Of a stretch of DNA of 64,000 nucleotides, positions 17,339 through 27,641 are shown piece after piece. This DNA comes from CAVQBJ01 sp963819075 (GTDB taxonomy: Bacteria > Actinomycetota > Thermoleophilia > Solirubrobacterales > Solirubrobacteraceae). The stretch covers positions 1,178,001 through 1,242,000 of the forward strand of contig CAWFUP010000001.1 in assembly GCA_963819075.1 (NCBI GenBank). Direction: 5' to 3'. Made by a program: the position numbers and the translations under genes. The notes under the pieces are model-generated. The model searched no databases. It saw nothing but the letters and a program-made list of their open reading frames with translations, and was not told where the DNA came from. Position 1 is the first letter of the stretch. Each line of letters starts with the position of its first letter.

Positions 17339-18270
17339 AGGCCCTTGCCCGTTTGTCGACGCGGACGAAGGTGGTCATCGGTCTCGTCCTGTACATCGCG
17401 CTGCTCGTCGGGCTCGCGGTCATCTTCGGCAACCACGGGCAGAACACCAGCTACCAGCCGCAGAACGAGTTCAAGCTCGACGATTGGGTGGCGATCAAGG
17501 TCGGCGGCCTGGACCTCTCGATCAACAAGGCGGTCCTCTACCTGTTCCTCGCCGCGGCGCTCACCGTCGTGACGATGATCTGGATCGCTCGGCGCATGCA
17601 GGCTCGCCCGAACAAGGTGCAGACGGCAGTCGAAATGGTCTACCACCTGATGCACGACAACATCTCGGGCCCGAACAACATCGAGCCGACGATGTCGGCC
17701 AAATGGTTCCCGTTCATCGGCGCGCTGTTCCTGTTCATCTGGTTCTCGAACATGCTCGGCTACATCCCACTGCCGGTGAACAGCGAGGAGACGTTCAACG
17801 TCTTCGGCCTGCACATCCCGGCCTTCCAGATCTACGCGGCGACCGCGAACATCTCGGTGACGCTGATGCTGACACTGCTCGTCTGGTTCAGCTACCAGTT
17901 CGAGGGCATCCGGGCCAAGGGCTTCACCGGCTACATCAAGAGCTGGCTGCCCGCGGGGCTGGACTCGGTGCCGGTGCGCTGGCTGATGATCCCGTTCATC
18001 TTTTCGATCGAGGTCATCTCACAGTTCGTCCGTATCGTCTCGCTGTCGGTGCGACTGTTTGCGAACATCCTCGCCGGCCATCTGCTCATCCTGTTCATGG
18101 GCGGCGGGCTGGTCGTACTGCTCGGGCTGGCCGCGCTCGGTGCGGTCACGCTCCCGATTGCGATCGTGTTCTTCCTGTTCGAGGTGGTGCTGATCGCCAC
18201 CCTGCAGGCGTTCATCTTCGCGACTCTCACTGCCATCTACCTCGGCGGCGCCGTCGCCGAGTCTCACTGA
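17335..18270 (+). CDS. atpB: F1Fo ATP synthase subunit a
   Basis: 311-residue Fo stator subunit forming the two proton half-channels. The essential arginine is R240 within 'SLSVRLFANILAGH', matching E. coli R210. Five to six hydrophobic helices follow a soluble N-terminal part that is longer than in E. coli ('NTSYQPQNEFKLDDWVAIKV'), as often seen in Actinobacteria. Overlaps the upstream membrane gene by ATGA; atpE begins 14 bp downstream. Confidence 0.95.
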   Translation: MKALARLSTRTKVVIGLVLYIALLVGLAVIFGNHGQNTSYQPQNEFKLDDWVAIKVGGLDLSINKAVLYLFLAAALTVVTMIWIARRMQARPNKVQTAVEMVYHLMHDNISGPNNIEPTMSAKWFPFIGALFLFIWFSNMLGYIPLPVNSEETFNVFGLHIPAFQIYAATANISVTLMLTLLVWFSYQFEGIRAKGFTGYIKSWLPAGLDSVPVRWLMIPFIFSIEVISQFVRIVSLSVRLFANILAGHLLILFMGGGLVVLLGLAALGAVTLPIAIVFFLFEVVLIATLQAFIFATLTAIYLGGAVAESH

Positions 18271-18284
18271 ACAAGGAGCCTGTT

Positions 18285-18548
18285 GTGTCGCTTATCACTC
18301 TTGCCGTCGCCGACCCCGCCCTGGACAAGGCGATCAAGTCGCTCGCGCTCGGCATCGGCGCCGGCCTCGGCACCATCGGCCCCGGCGTCGGCGTCGGCTA
18401 CATCTTCGGCAAGGTCATCGAGGCGGTCACCCGCCAGCCCGAGATGCGCGACGAGATCACCTCGATCCAGTGGCTGGGCTTCGCCCTCACCGAGGCGATC
18501 GTGTTCTACGCGTTCATCTTCGGCCTGATCGCGTTCTTCCTCGGCTAA
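18285..18548 (+). CDS. atpE: F1Fo ATP synthase subunit c
   Basis: 87-residue hairpin proteolipid of the rotor ring. The Gly-rich first helix reads 'LGIGAGLGTIGPGVGVGYI', the polar loop 'RQPEMRDE', and the ion-binding carboxylate is E70 in 'FALTEAIVFY'. The Gln and Ser/Thr ligands of Na+-binding c subunits are absent, so a proton-type ring is expected. GTG start at 18285 is supported by AAGGAG at 18273-18278 with 6-nt spacing, the strongest ribosome site in the operon, fitting the high copy number of subunit c. Confidence 0.95.
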   Translation: MSLITLAVADPALDKAIKSLALGIGAGLGTIGPGVGVGYIFGKVIEAVTRQPEMRDEITSIQWLGFALTEAIVFYAFIFGLIAFFLG

Positions 18549-18551
18549 TCG

Positions 18552-19100
18552 ATGGTGCCGCTAGCCGACAGCTCGAGCGGGAACTTCCTCGTCTCGCCCA
18601 GCCTGGGCGTGATGATCTGGACGTTGGTCGCGTTCGTGATCGCGTTGCTGCTCCTGCGCAAGTTCGCGTTCCCGCCGATCTCCGCGGCGCTGGAGAAGCG
18701 CCAGAAGGCGATCGACGAGTCGATCGACAGCGCCCAGCGCACGCGCGAGGAGGCCGAGGCACTGCTCGCGCAGTATCGCGAGCGCCTGGCCGAGGCGCGC
18801 GAGCAGTCCGATGAGATCCTCGCGCGGGCTCGCGACGCCGCGGCCGGACACGAGCGCGAGGCGCACGATCAGGCCCATAGGATCGCCGAGGAGGCGGCCC
18901 GGCGGGCCGAGCGCGACATCGACGCGGCCACGCGGCGAGCGCTGCAGGAGATCCGCAAGGAGGTCGCCGACCTCACGATCCTCGCCACCGAGAAGGTGAC
19001 GCGCAAGTCGCTCGACGAGTCCGACCAGCGCCGGCTCGTCGAGGAGGCGCTCGGCGAGATCGACTTCTCGGAGCTCTCCGGCACCGCCCGGGACAACTAG
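18552..19100 (+). CDS. atpF: F1Fo ATP synthase subunit b
   Basis: 182-residue peripheral-stalk subunit. One N-terminal membrane helix ('LGVMIWTLVAFVIALLLL') is followed by a long charged helix rich in Glu, Arg and Ala (about residues 45-165), which dimerises as a right-handed coiled coil and binds delta at its C-terminus. ATG 18552 is 3 bp after atpE. No second b or fused b-delta gene is present, so a b2 homodimer is expected. Confidence 0.93.
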   Translation: MVPLADSSSGNFLVSPSLGVMIWTLVAFVIALLLLRKFAFPPISAALEKRQKAIDESIDSAQRTREEAEALLAQYRERLAEAREQSDEILARARDAAAGHEREAHDQAHRIAEEAARRAERDIDAATRRALQEIRKEVADLTILATEKVTRKSLDESDQRRLVEEALGEIDFSELSGTARDN

Positions 19101-19108
19101 GACGACCG

Positions 19109-19642
19109 ATGGAAGAGCTCGCCCGCGTCTACGCCCGCTCGCTGTTCGAGGTTGCCATCCAGGACGGCAAGCTCGACGTGCTGCGCGAGCAGCTCGGCCA
19201 GTTCGCCGACGCCCTGCACGAGAACCGTGCGCTGGCGACGTTCTTCTTCTCGCCGTACTTCTCCACGCAGGAGAAGCGCGACGCGCTCAGCGGCGTGCTG
19301 CAGGACGCCGACCCGACGTTCGTCAACTTCCTCGGTGTGCTCATCGACAACCACCGGATGCCGATCATCTTCCGCACGCGGCGGGAGTTCGAGCGGCTGT
19401 GGGAGGAGGAGCACCGCCAGCTGCCGGTCGAGGTGACGAGCGCGATCGCGCTCGACGAGCAGACGCTGCGCCAGCTGAGCGAGCAGATCGGCGAGCGGAC
19501 CGGCAAGGACGTGCAGCTGAACGCGCGCGTCGATCCCGACATCCTCGGCGGCCTCGTCGTGCGCGTCGGCAACTCGATCGTCGACGCCTCGATTCGCAAC
19601 CGCCTCGAACAACTACGCAAGCAGGTCGCCCGCAGCGCCTGA
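19109..19642 (+). CDS. atpH: F1Fo ATP synthase subunit delta
   Basis: 177-residue stator cap protein linking subunit b to the top of F1. It shows the usual N-terminal helical bundle beginning 'ARVYARSLFEVAIQDG', the central 'FLGVLIDNHRM' and the C-terminal 'LGGLVVRVGNSIVDASIRNR' motif that defines OSCP/delta proteins. It is a free-standing subunit, not fused to b as in mycobacteria. Starts 8 bp after atpF. Confidence 0.94.
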   Translation: MEELARVYARSLFEVAIQDGKLDVLREQLGQFADALHENRALATFFFSPYFSTQEKRDALSGVLQDADPTFVNFLGVLIDNHRMPIIFRTRREFERLWEEEHRQLPVEVTSAIALDEQTLRQLSEQIGERTGKDVQLNARVDPDILGGLVVRVGNSIVDASIRNRLEQLRKQVARSA

Positions 19643-19678
19643 CGTTGACGACCGGCCAAGGAGCCCGAAGACCACACC

Positions 19679-21304
<1,626 letters not shown>

Positions 21305-21340
21305 CGTCCGCCCGCCGCCAGACCCGACACCGCACCGACG

Positions 21341-22231
21341 ATGGCCCAGAACCAGCGCGACGTCAAGAACCGGATCGGTTCGATCAAGAACATCCAGAAG
21401 ATCACGCGCGCCATGGAGATGGTGGCCGCGGCGCGCCTGCGCCGCGCCGAGCAGCGGATCACGGCGCTGCGCCCGTACGCCGAGGCGATCGGTCGCATGA
21501 CCCGCCAGGCGGCCCACGCGGCGGGCACCGAGGTGACGCGCCTGCCGCTGCTCGCCGAGCACGCCAACGAGCAGCGCGTGGCGCTGCTGCTGGTGACCGG
21601 CGATCGCGGGCTGGCCGGCGCGTTCAACACGCAGATCGTGCGCGCCGGCGTACGCGCGGCCGCCGAATACGAGGCCGAGGGTCGCCAGATGCGCTGGTAC
21701 GCCAGCGGACGGCGCGGCGTCAGCTCGCTCACGTTTCGCGGGCGCGACGTCGTCGGCGCCTATACCGGCTTCACCGATCGCCCCGCGTACGCCGACGCCC
21801 GACGGATCGCCGACGACCTGATCGTCGCCTACACCGACGATCAGGTCGATCGCGTCGAGATCATCTACAACGGCTACGTGTCGCCGCTCACCCAGATCGT
21901 GCGCCGCCAGACGCTCCTGCCGCTCGCGCGCGAGGACGTGCTCGATCACGAGCGCGAGGACGACACGCCCAATCCACTCGTCGACTACGAGCCCGATCCC
22001 GAGGAGATCCTGGAGGCGCTCGTCCCCGATTACATCGAGATATCGATCTACCGCGCGCTGCTCGAGTCCACGGCATCGGAGCACGGCGCCCGGATGACGG
22101 CGATGCGCAACGCCTCCGAGAACGCGGGGGAGATCATCACCGACCTCACGCTCGAGATGAACCGCGCTCGCCAGGCCGAGATCACGCAGGAGATCATGGA
22201 GGTCGTGGCCGGCGCGGAGGGCGTCGCCTGA
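21341..22231 (+). CDS. atpG: F1Fo ATP synthase subunit gamma
   Basis: 296-residue central rotor shaft. The N-terminal coiled-coil helix reads 'DVKNRIGSIKNIQKITRAM' and the C-terminal one 'MRNASENAGEIITDLTLEMN', which pair inside the alpha3beta3 ring. The middle is the usual Rossmann-like domain with 'LLLVTGDRGLAGAFNTQIV'. No cyanobacterial regulatory Cys insert is seen. Confidence 0.95.
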   Translation: MAQNQRDVKNRIGSIKNIQKITRAMEMVAAARLRRAEQRITALRPYAEAIGRMTRQAAHAAGTEVTRLPLLAEHANEQRVALLLVTGDRGLAGAFNTQIVRAGVRAAAEYEAEGRQMRWYASGRRGVSSLTFRGRDVVGAYTGFTDRPAYADARRIADDLIVAYTDDQVDRVEIIYNGYVSPLTQIVRRQTLLPLAREDVLDHEREDDTPNPLVDYEPDPEEILEALVPDYIEISIYRALLESTASEHGARMTAMRNASENAGEIITDLTLEMNRARQAEITQEIMEVVAGAEGVA

Positions 22232-22288
22232 TCGCATCGAGATCCACCCCGACTTCAAATAGAGAAAACAGGAGAATCGAGACACCAA

Positions 22289-23776
22289 ATGGAAGCGAGC
22301 ACCGCCCCCCACACGGACGCGCCCGCGAGCGCCGGCACGCAGCGCAATGTCGGACGCATCGAGGAGATCCAGGGCGTCGTCATCGAGGCGGTCTTCCCCG
22401 ACCGGCTGCCCGAGATCAACCACGCCATCACCATCGCCCGTCCGGCCGCCGGCGCCGAGGAGGAGGCTCCGGGCATCAGCTCGGGCGCGGGCGGCGGCGT
22501 GCTCGTCTGCGAGGTGCAGCAGCACCTCGGTGACGATCGCGTGCGCGCGGTCGCGATGGACACCACGGACGGACTGGCGCGCGGCACCGAGGTGGTCGAC
22601 ACCGGCGCGCCGATCACCGTGCCCGTCGGTCAGGCGACGCTCGGCCGCATCTTCAACCTGCTCGGCGAGCCGATCGACCTCGGCGACCCGCTGCCTGCGG
22701 ACACGCCGCGTCGGCAAATCCACCAGCACGCCCCGAGCGTCGAGGACCTCACGCCGACGACCGAGATCTTCGAGACGGGGATCAAGGTCATCGACCTGCT
22801 CGCGCCCTACGCGAAGGGCGGCAAGGTCGGCCTATTCGGTGGCGCCGGCGTGGGCAAGACGGTGCTCATCCAGGAGCTCATCCACAACCTGGCCTCCGAG
22901 CACGGCGGCCTGTCCGCGTTCTGCGGCGTCGGCGAGCGCTCGCGCGAGGGCAACGACCTGTGGCTGGAGATGAAGGAGTCCGGCGTCCTCGACAAGACGA
23001 TGCTCGTGTTCGGCCAGATGAACGAGCCGCCCGGCGCGCGCATGCGCGTCGCGCTGTCGGGTCTGACCATGGCCGAGTACTTCCGCGATCAGGGCCAGGA
23101 CGTGCTCCTGTTCATCGACAACATCTTCCGCTTCGTGCAGGCCGGCTCGGAGGTCTCGGCACTGCTCGGGCGCATGCCCTCGCAGGTGGGCTACCAGCCG
23201 ACGCTGGAGACCGAGATGGGTCAGCTGCAGGAGCGCATCACCTCCACCCAGCAGGGCTCGGTGACCTCGATCCAGGCCATCTATGTGCCGGCGGACGACC
23301 TCACCGACCCGGCGCCGGCGTCGGTGTTCGCGCACCTCAACGCGACGACGACGCTCTCGCGGGCCATCTCCGAGAAGGGCATCTACCCGGCGGTCGATCC
23401 GCTCGACTCGACCTCGACGATTCTCAAGGCCGACATCCTCGGCCAGGAGCACTTCGACGTCGCCAACCGGGTCAAGGAGATCCTCCAGCGCTACAAGGAG
23501 CTGCAGGACATCATCGCCATCCTCGGCATCGACGAGCTCTCCGACGAGGACCGCGTGATCGTGCAGCGCGCGCGCAAGGTCGAGCGCTTCCTGTCGCAGC
23601 CGTTCTTCGTGGCCGAGCAGTTCACCGGCACGCCCGGGAAGTACGTCGCGATCGCCGACACGATCCGCGGCTTCAAGGAGGTCATCGAGGGCAAGCACGA
23701 CGAGGTGCCCGAGCGGGCCTTCTTCCTGAAAGGGCCGATCGAGGACGTGCTTGCCGACGCGGGCGCGGGGAGCTGA
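22289..23776 (+). CDS. atpD: F1Fo ATP synthase subunit beta
   Basis: 495-residue catalytic subunit. P-loop 'GGAGVGKT' is at 184-191, the catalytic Glu lies in 'GVGERSREGNDL', Walker B is 'VLLFIDNIFRF' and the beta signature 'PAVDPLDSTS' follows. An N-terminal extension of about 20 residues ('EASTAPHTDAPASAGTQ') and an acidic insertion near 'AGAEEEAPGISSGAGGG' make it longer than E. coli beta. AGGAGA precedes the ATG by about 12 nt. Confidence 0.96.
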   Translation: MEASTAPHTDAPASAGTQRNVGRIEEIQGVVIEAVFPDRLPEINHAITIARPAAGAEEEAPGISSGAGGGVLVCEVQQHLGDDRVRAVAMDTTDGLARGTEVVDTGAPITVPVGQATLGRIFNLLGEPIDLGDPLPADTPRRQIHQHAPSVEDLTPTTEIFETGIKVIDLLAPYAKGGKVGLFGGAGVGKTVLIQELIHNLASEHGGLSAFCGVGERSREGNDLWLEMKESGVLDKTMLVFGQMNEPPGARMRVALSGLTMAEYFRDQGQDVLLFIDNIFRFVQAGSEVSALLGRMPSQVGYQPTLETEMGQLQERITSTQQGSVTSIQAIYVPADDLTDPAPASVFAHLNATTTLSRAISEKGIYPAVDPLDSTSTILKADILGQEHFDVANRVKEILQRYKELQDIIAILGIDELSDEDRVIVQRARKVERFLSQPFFVAEQFTGTPGKYVAIADTIRGFKEVIEGKHDEVPERAFFLKGPIEDVLADAGAGS

Positions 23777-24183
23777 TGGCGCGCTCGAGGTTCCCCGTCG
23801 AGATCCTCACCCCCGAGGGCGAGGTGTTCAGCGAGGAGGTCGAGATGGTGTCGACGCGGACGACCGTCGGCTCGATCGGCATCCTCGCCCACCACTCGCC
23901 GCTGCTGGCGCAGCTCGCGCCAACCGAGCTGCGTCTGTACCGCTCCGAGACCGACATCGTGCGCTACGCCCAGGCCGAGGGCTACCTGCAGTTCGCCGAC
24001 AACCACGCGCTGTTGCTCGTCGAGGAGGCGCTCGCACCCGAGGCTTGCGACCGGGCCGCGCTGCAGGAGCGGCTCGACGCGGCGCGCGCCACGGCCGAAC
24101 GGGCCGACGAGGGCAGCGAGGAGCGCGCCCGGGCGTTGCGCGACGCCCGGCGCGCCGAGGCGTTCCTCGCCGTGCTCGAGTAG
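23776..24183 (+). CDS. atpC: F1Fo ATP synthase subunit epsilon
   Basis: 135-residue rotor subunit with the N-terminal ten-stranded beta sandwich ('VEILTPEGEVFSEEVEMVS', 'GSIGILAHHSPLLAQL') and a C-terminal helical hairpin rich in Ala, Arg and Glu that can extend to inhibit hydrolysis. ATG overlaps the atpD stop by 1 nt (TGATG). It ends the core ATP synthase genes. Confidence 0.93.
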   Translation: MARSRFPVEILTPEGEVFSEEVEMVSTRTTVGSIGILAHHSPLLAQLAPTELRLYRSETDIVRYAQAEGYLQFADNHALLLVEEALAPEACDRAALQERLDAARATAERADEGSEERARALRDARRAEAFLAVLE

Positions 24184-24197
24184 GAGTCGCGGCGCCG

Positions 24198-25232
24198 GTG
24201 CCGCCGGAGGTCACGGCCGAGGTCGCGCCGCTCGGGGTTCCCGAGCTCGAGCGCCTGCGCCGCCGAGCCATCGGCGTCGACACGTCGCCGGCGCAGACGC
24301 CCGATGCCTTCCGCGTGACCAAGGCGGTGCTCGACACCCTCGGCCTCGGCCTCGAGCCCGTGCACCGCTACCTGTTCGCCGAGCGTCCCGACGCCGCCGC
24401 GTTCGGGCGCTGGATCGACGAGCAACTGGGCGGCCCGCCGGACGGGGCGCTCGTGGCCCGCGCCAACGCCATCGCCAGCGGCGAGGAGCCCGACGCGGCG
24501 CGCCGGGCCGAACTGGCCGCGCTCGAGCGCGCCGAGCCCGTGCTGTCAGAGGCCGACCTTGCCTTCTGGGCGGAGAACGGCTACGTGATCGTCAGCGGTG
24601 CCGCGCCGGCGGACGCGTGCGCGGCGCTCGAGCAGGCGATCTACGCGCATCTCGGCGCGTCGCCGCAGAACCCGGACAGCTGGTACGGCCTCGGGCTCAC
24701 TCAGGGCATCATGGTGGGCCTGCACCACGCCCCGGGCATCGCGGCGATCCACGCCTCGCCGCGGATCCGCAGGGCGTTCGCGCAGCTGGCGGGCACCGCC
24801 GACCTCGTCATGACGGCCGATCGATGCGGCTTCAACGCGCCGGTCCGCCCCGACGCGCCATATCGTGGCCCGCGGCTTCACCTCGACCTCGACGACTACA
24901 CACCGCCGATCACGCCGGGCCTGCAGGGCATCCTCTACCTGACCGACACCAACTCGCAGCAGGGCGCGTTTCGTTGCGTGCCCGGATTCCAGCACCGCAT
25001 CGACGCGTGGCTGGCGGGCGTCCCGAGCGGGGCCGACCCCACGCTCGAGGACCTCGAGCCGTTCGGACCGCGCTCCATCGCCGCCGGCGCGGGCGACCTG
25101 ATCATCTGGAGCGCGGCGCTGCCGCACGGGCCCCAGCCGAACACCGCGGCGCGACCCCGCATCGTGCACTACCTGACGATGTACCCGACGCCTCGCCCGG
25201 CGAGCGTGGCGCCGCGGGAGCGCTCCGGCTGA
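24198..25232 (+). CDS. Phytanoyl-CoA dioxygenase family protein
   Basis: 344 residues. The C-terminal two thirds are a cupin-type Fe(II)/2-oxoglutarate oxygenase: the H-x-D pair is H228 and D230 in 'RLHLDLDDY', the distal ligand is H310 in 'ALPHGPQPN', and 'ARPRIVHYLTMYP' carries a likely 2-oxoglutarate-binding Arg. The first ~110 residues are helical and charged with no recognised domain. GTG 24198 is served by TAGGAG overlapping the atpC stop, so it appears translationally linked to the ATP synthase operon although no functional link is known. Substrate unknown; fatty-acyl, small-molecule and peptidyl substrates all occur in this family. Confidence 0.8.
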   Translation: MPPEVTAEVAPLGVPELERLRRRAIGVDTSPAQTPDAFRVTKAVLDTLGLGLEPVHRYLFAERPDAAAFGRWIDEQLGGPPDGALVARANAIASGEEPDAARRAELAALERAEPVLSEADLAFWAENGYVIVSGAAPADACAALEQAIYAHLGASPQNPDSWYGLGLTQGIMVGLHHAPGIAAIHASPRIRRAFAQLAGTADLVMTADRCGFNAPVRPDAPYRGPRLHLDLDDYTPPITPGLQGILYLTDTNSQQGAFRCVPGFQHRIDAWLAGVPSGADPTLEDLEPFGPRSIAAGAGDLIIWSAALPHGPQPNTAARPRIVHYLTMYPTPRPASVAPRERSG

Positions 25233-25750
25233 TGGCACGGGCGGCCGCGGGCAGAATCGAGCTGCGCGCGGCGACGCCGGCGGACGAGCCGTTCTTGCAG
25301 CGGCTGTACGCCGAGGTGCGCACGGCCGACCTGGCGCCGCTCGCCCTCGATGAGCCGGCGAGGGAGACGCTCCTGCGCATGCAGTACACCGCGCAGCAGC
25401 GCTCGTACACCGCCAGCTATCCCGCGGCTGCCTGCGACGTGATCGTGGTCGACGGCGACCCGTGCGGGCGCCTGTGGGTCGATCGCGCCGGCCCGGAGCT
25501 CACCCTGCTCGACATCGGGCTGCTGACCGGTTATCGCGGTGACGGCGTCGGCCGCACGCTGCTGACCGGGCTCATCGACGAAGCTCGGGAGCGGGGCTGT
25601 GCGCTGCGTCTGCACGTGGAGCGACACAACCCGGCGCGCCGCCTCTACGAGCGTCTCGGGTTCCGCCTCGTGAGCGATGGCGACGTCTATCTGGAGATGA
25701 CCTGGGACCCTCGGCGCTCGCCCGGTGGTCAGGCGAACACGGCCTCGTAG
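25232..25750 (+). CDS. GNAT family N-acetyltransferase
   Basis: 172 residues with a GNAT fold. The acetyl-CoA pyrophosphate loop is 'LTGYRGDGVGRTLLTGLIDE' (R-x-x-G-x-G), followed by 'LHVERHNPARRLYERLGFR', the classic closing motif. Substrate unknown. Its ATG overlaps the dioxygenase stop by 1 nt (TGATG), indicating coupling; the 3' end overlaps the convergent DUF6916 gene by 22 bp. Confidence 0.9.
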   Translation: MARAAAGRIELRAATPADEPFLQRLYAEVRTADLAPLALDEPARETLLRMQYTAQQRSYTASYPAAACDVIVVDGDPCGRLWVDRAGPELTLLDIGLLTGYRGDGVGRTLLTGLIDEARERGCALRLHVERHNPARRLYERLGFRLVSDGDVYLEMTWDPRRSPGGQANTAS

Positions 25751-26073
25751 AGCGGACCGGCGGCGTCGGGCTGGATCGGCACGAGGAAGAGGTCGAACGC
25801 GCCGATCGCCGCGTGGGCGAAGCGGTAGATGCCCTGCGGGAGGGCGGTGGCCGCGGGCACGCGGAAGACGATCGAGAACGGGGCCCGTCCGCCGTCCACC
25901 GGCGCCTCGCCGACGGCCCCCGCCGCGATGAGTCGCCCGGTCAGCTCGGAGCCGTCCGGAAGGGCGACCGCGAAGTCCTCGTCCACGTGGACGGAGAAGG
26001 TGTGCAGCGTGAAGGTCTCGAGCACGAGCGTGACGGCGTAATCAGTGACCTTCGTGCGGCGTGATCGACTCAC
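25729..26073 (-). CDS. DUF6916-like protein
   Basis: 114 residues, no signal or membrane segment. The sequence is predicted beta-rich: 'VTLVLETFTLHTFSVHVDE', 'VALPDGSELTGRLIAAG', 'PFSIVFRVP', 'LPQGIYRFAH' and 'FDLFLVPIQ..GPLYEAVF'. The same order of blocks recurs in the Tat-signal protein encoded at 27,641, so the two are paralogues. I recognise this as the DUF6916 family, which has no established function. Start codon is GTG at 26073. It flanks the collagen-like/tail-collar cluster on the opposite strand. Confidence 0.7.
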   Translation of the reverse strand: MSRSRRTKVTDYAVTLVLETFTLHTFSVHVDEDFAVALPDGSELTGRLIAAGAVGEAPVDGGRAPFSIVFRVPAATALPQGIYRFAHAAIGAFDLFLVPIQPDAAGPLYEAVFA

Positions 26074-26145
26074 AGCTCATCGGCGGCTCACGATAGTGCT
26101 CTGATGCCCGCGCCGGCGGACGGTAGGGTGCGCGAACGACCGGCG

Positions 26146-26481
26146 ATGCGTGTCTCCTCTGACAGATCGATTCCCCTCGCGCGTGCGCTGGCCGCCGTCC
26201 TGGTCGGCACGCTGGCGTTGAGCGGGTGTGGCAGCACGACCGTGATCGACCACACCATCGTCGAGAAGGCGATTGAGATCAGCATCGCCCAGCAGCAGCA
26301 CATCATCACGATCGTCAGCTGCCCGAAGGGCGTCGTCGCGGCGGCTGGCACCCGCTTCTATTGCAGCGCAACGCTCGCGAGCGGCCGCCAGCTACCGATC
26401 ACCGTCAGCGCTACCGACTCCCGCGGCGACGTGACCTACACCGGGCTCAACGGCTTCGTGAACGGGCGTCCGGCTGGTTGA
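26146..26481 (+). CDS. DUF4333 lipoprotein
   Basis: 111 residues. A type II signal peptide ends in the lipobox 'LALSGC' at about residues 25-30, so the mature protein is lipid-anchored outside the membrane. The rest is a DUF4333 domain: 'IVSCPKGVVAAAGTRFYCSA' with the two conserved Cys, then beta strands 'LPITVSATDSRGDVTYTGL'. Such domains are widespread in Actinobacteria and of unknown function. ATG 26146 gives a normal-length signal; ATG 26104 is also in frame but adds 14 hydrophilic residues. Confidence 0.82.
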   Translation: MRVSSDRSIPLARALAAVLVGTLALSGCGSTTVIDHTIVEKAIEISIAQQQHIITIVSCPKGVVAAAGTRFYCSATLASGRQLPITVSATDSRGDVTYTGLNGFVNGRPAG

Positions 26482-26540
26482 GCGGTGACGATTTCGCGGG
26501 CGGTATTGACATCCCCGGTCAGGTCCGCGAGAGTCATCGC

Positions 26541-27641
26541 ATGCGGCACGGCGTGAGGGTGTGCCGGGACATCTGGGGGCGCTCGCGGCGACTGCGGCGC
26601 GAGGGTCTCGTTGCTGTCATCGGCCTGATCGTGGGCGTTGCCGTCCTCGGGTGGACGGTCGAGGTCGCGTCCGCGCGCAGCTCGACACGACACGGGCAGT
26701 CGACTCGGCGGGCGACCGCGGCACGCCGCACGCCGGTCTTCTGCTTCTTCCTTCCCTGTATTCCGGGACCGAAGGGCGCGACGGGCCCAACCGGGCCGAC
26801 CGGAGCCAAGGGGGCAACCGGCGCCACCGGTCCGACGGGACCTCAGGGTCCGCCTGGCGTCACCGGTAGCGTCGGTCCCCAGGGCGCAACCGGCCCGCAG
26901 GGAGCCGTTGGTCCCACCGGGCCGCAGGGCACCCCGGGCGCGAATGGCGCGCCGGGTGCGACCGGCCCGACCGGGCCGCAGGGAACCCCGGGCGCGAATG
27001 GCGGGCCGGGTGCGACCGGCCCGACCGGCCCGCAGGGCACTGCGGGCGCGAACGGTGCGACGGGTGCGACCGGGCCGCAGGGCCCGCCGGGCGTGACCGG
27101 CGGCGTCGGCCCCGCCGGGCCGCAGGGTGTCACCGGTCCTCAGGGTCCGGTCGGGGTGACCGGCCCGGCCGGCCCGCAGGGTGCGACGGGCGTCGCGGGC
27201 GTCGGCAGTGCCGGCCCGGCCGGGCCGACGGGCCCGCCGGGGCCACCCGGGCCGACCGGCCCCGCGGGGGCCTCCACGGTGCTCGCCGGAGCAGTCGACA
27301 GCATCGATTCGGGCACGACCGGGTACATCGGCCTCGGCGGGGGTGCCAACCCGGCGGCGACGAGCGCCGGCGGCGACGCGATCCTGCCGGTGACCGGGAC
27401 GCTCTCGGAGTTCTACGTCATGGCGTCCCCGTCCGCCGGGGCCAGCGGCACGCTCGTCGCGACGCTCGAGCGCGACGACGCCGCGACCGGCGTGACGTGC
27501 ACGATCGCGCCGCCGAGTGGCACGTGCTCGGACCTCGCGCACACGCAGGCGTTCTCGGCCGGCGACACGCTCACCGTCCAGGTCGTCAACAACACCGGGC
27601 AGATCGTCAACAACATCCACTGGACCGCCGCGCTTCGCTGA
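26541..27641 (+). CDS. Collagen-like surface protein
   Basis: 366 residues. A basic start and one hydrophobic helix ('LVAVIGLIVGVAVLGW', about 23-38) act as signal or anchor. A short 'FCFFLPCIPG' segment with two Cys follows. Residues 76-243 are Gly-X-Y repeats, about 55 triplets with one interruption near residue 221. Most triplets are GPT, GAT, GPQ, GPP or GPA, so Y positions are rich in Thr and Gln as in bacterial collagens. The C-terminal ~120 residues form a beta-rich globular domain ('GYIGLGGGANPAAT', 'LSEFYVMASPSAGASGTLVA', 'LTVQVVNNTGQIVNNIHW') that resembles trimerising heads of spore or phage collagens. Its stop overlaps the next start, so the two are coupled. Probably an extracellular trimer. 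Confidence 0.85.
   Translation: MRHGVRVCRDIWGRSRRLRREGLVAVIGLIVGVAVLGWTVEVASARSSTRHGQSTRRATAARRTPVFCFFLPCIPGPKGATGPTGPTGAKGATGATGPTGPQGPPGVTGSVGPQGATGPQGAVGPTGPQGTPGANGAPGATGPTGPQGTPGANGGPGATGPTGPQGTAGANGATGATGPQGPPGVTGGVGPAGPQGVTGPQGPVGVTGPAGPQGATGVAGVGSAGPAGPTGPPGPPGPTGPAGASTVLAGAVDSIDSGTTGYIGLGGGANPAATSAGGDAILPVTGTLSEFYVMASPSAGASGTLVATLERDDAATGVTCTIAPPSGTCSDLAHTQAFSAGDTLTVQVVNNTGQIVNNIHWTAALR

Noticed and set aside
26074..26145. Start of the DUF4333 gene at ATG 26104
   Set aside because: It would place 14 hydrophilic residues before the lipoprotein signal; ATG 26146 gives a normal signal peptide.
26770..27270. CRISPR or DNA tandem array in the repetitive 26.8-27.3 kb stretch
   Set aside because: The periodicity is the 9-bp Gly-X-Y codon repeat of the collagen-like gene, without spacers.
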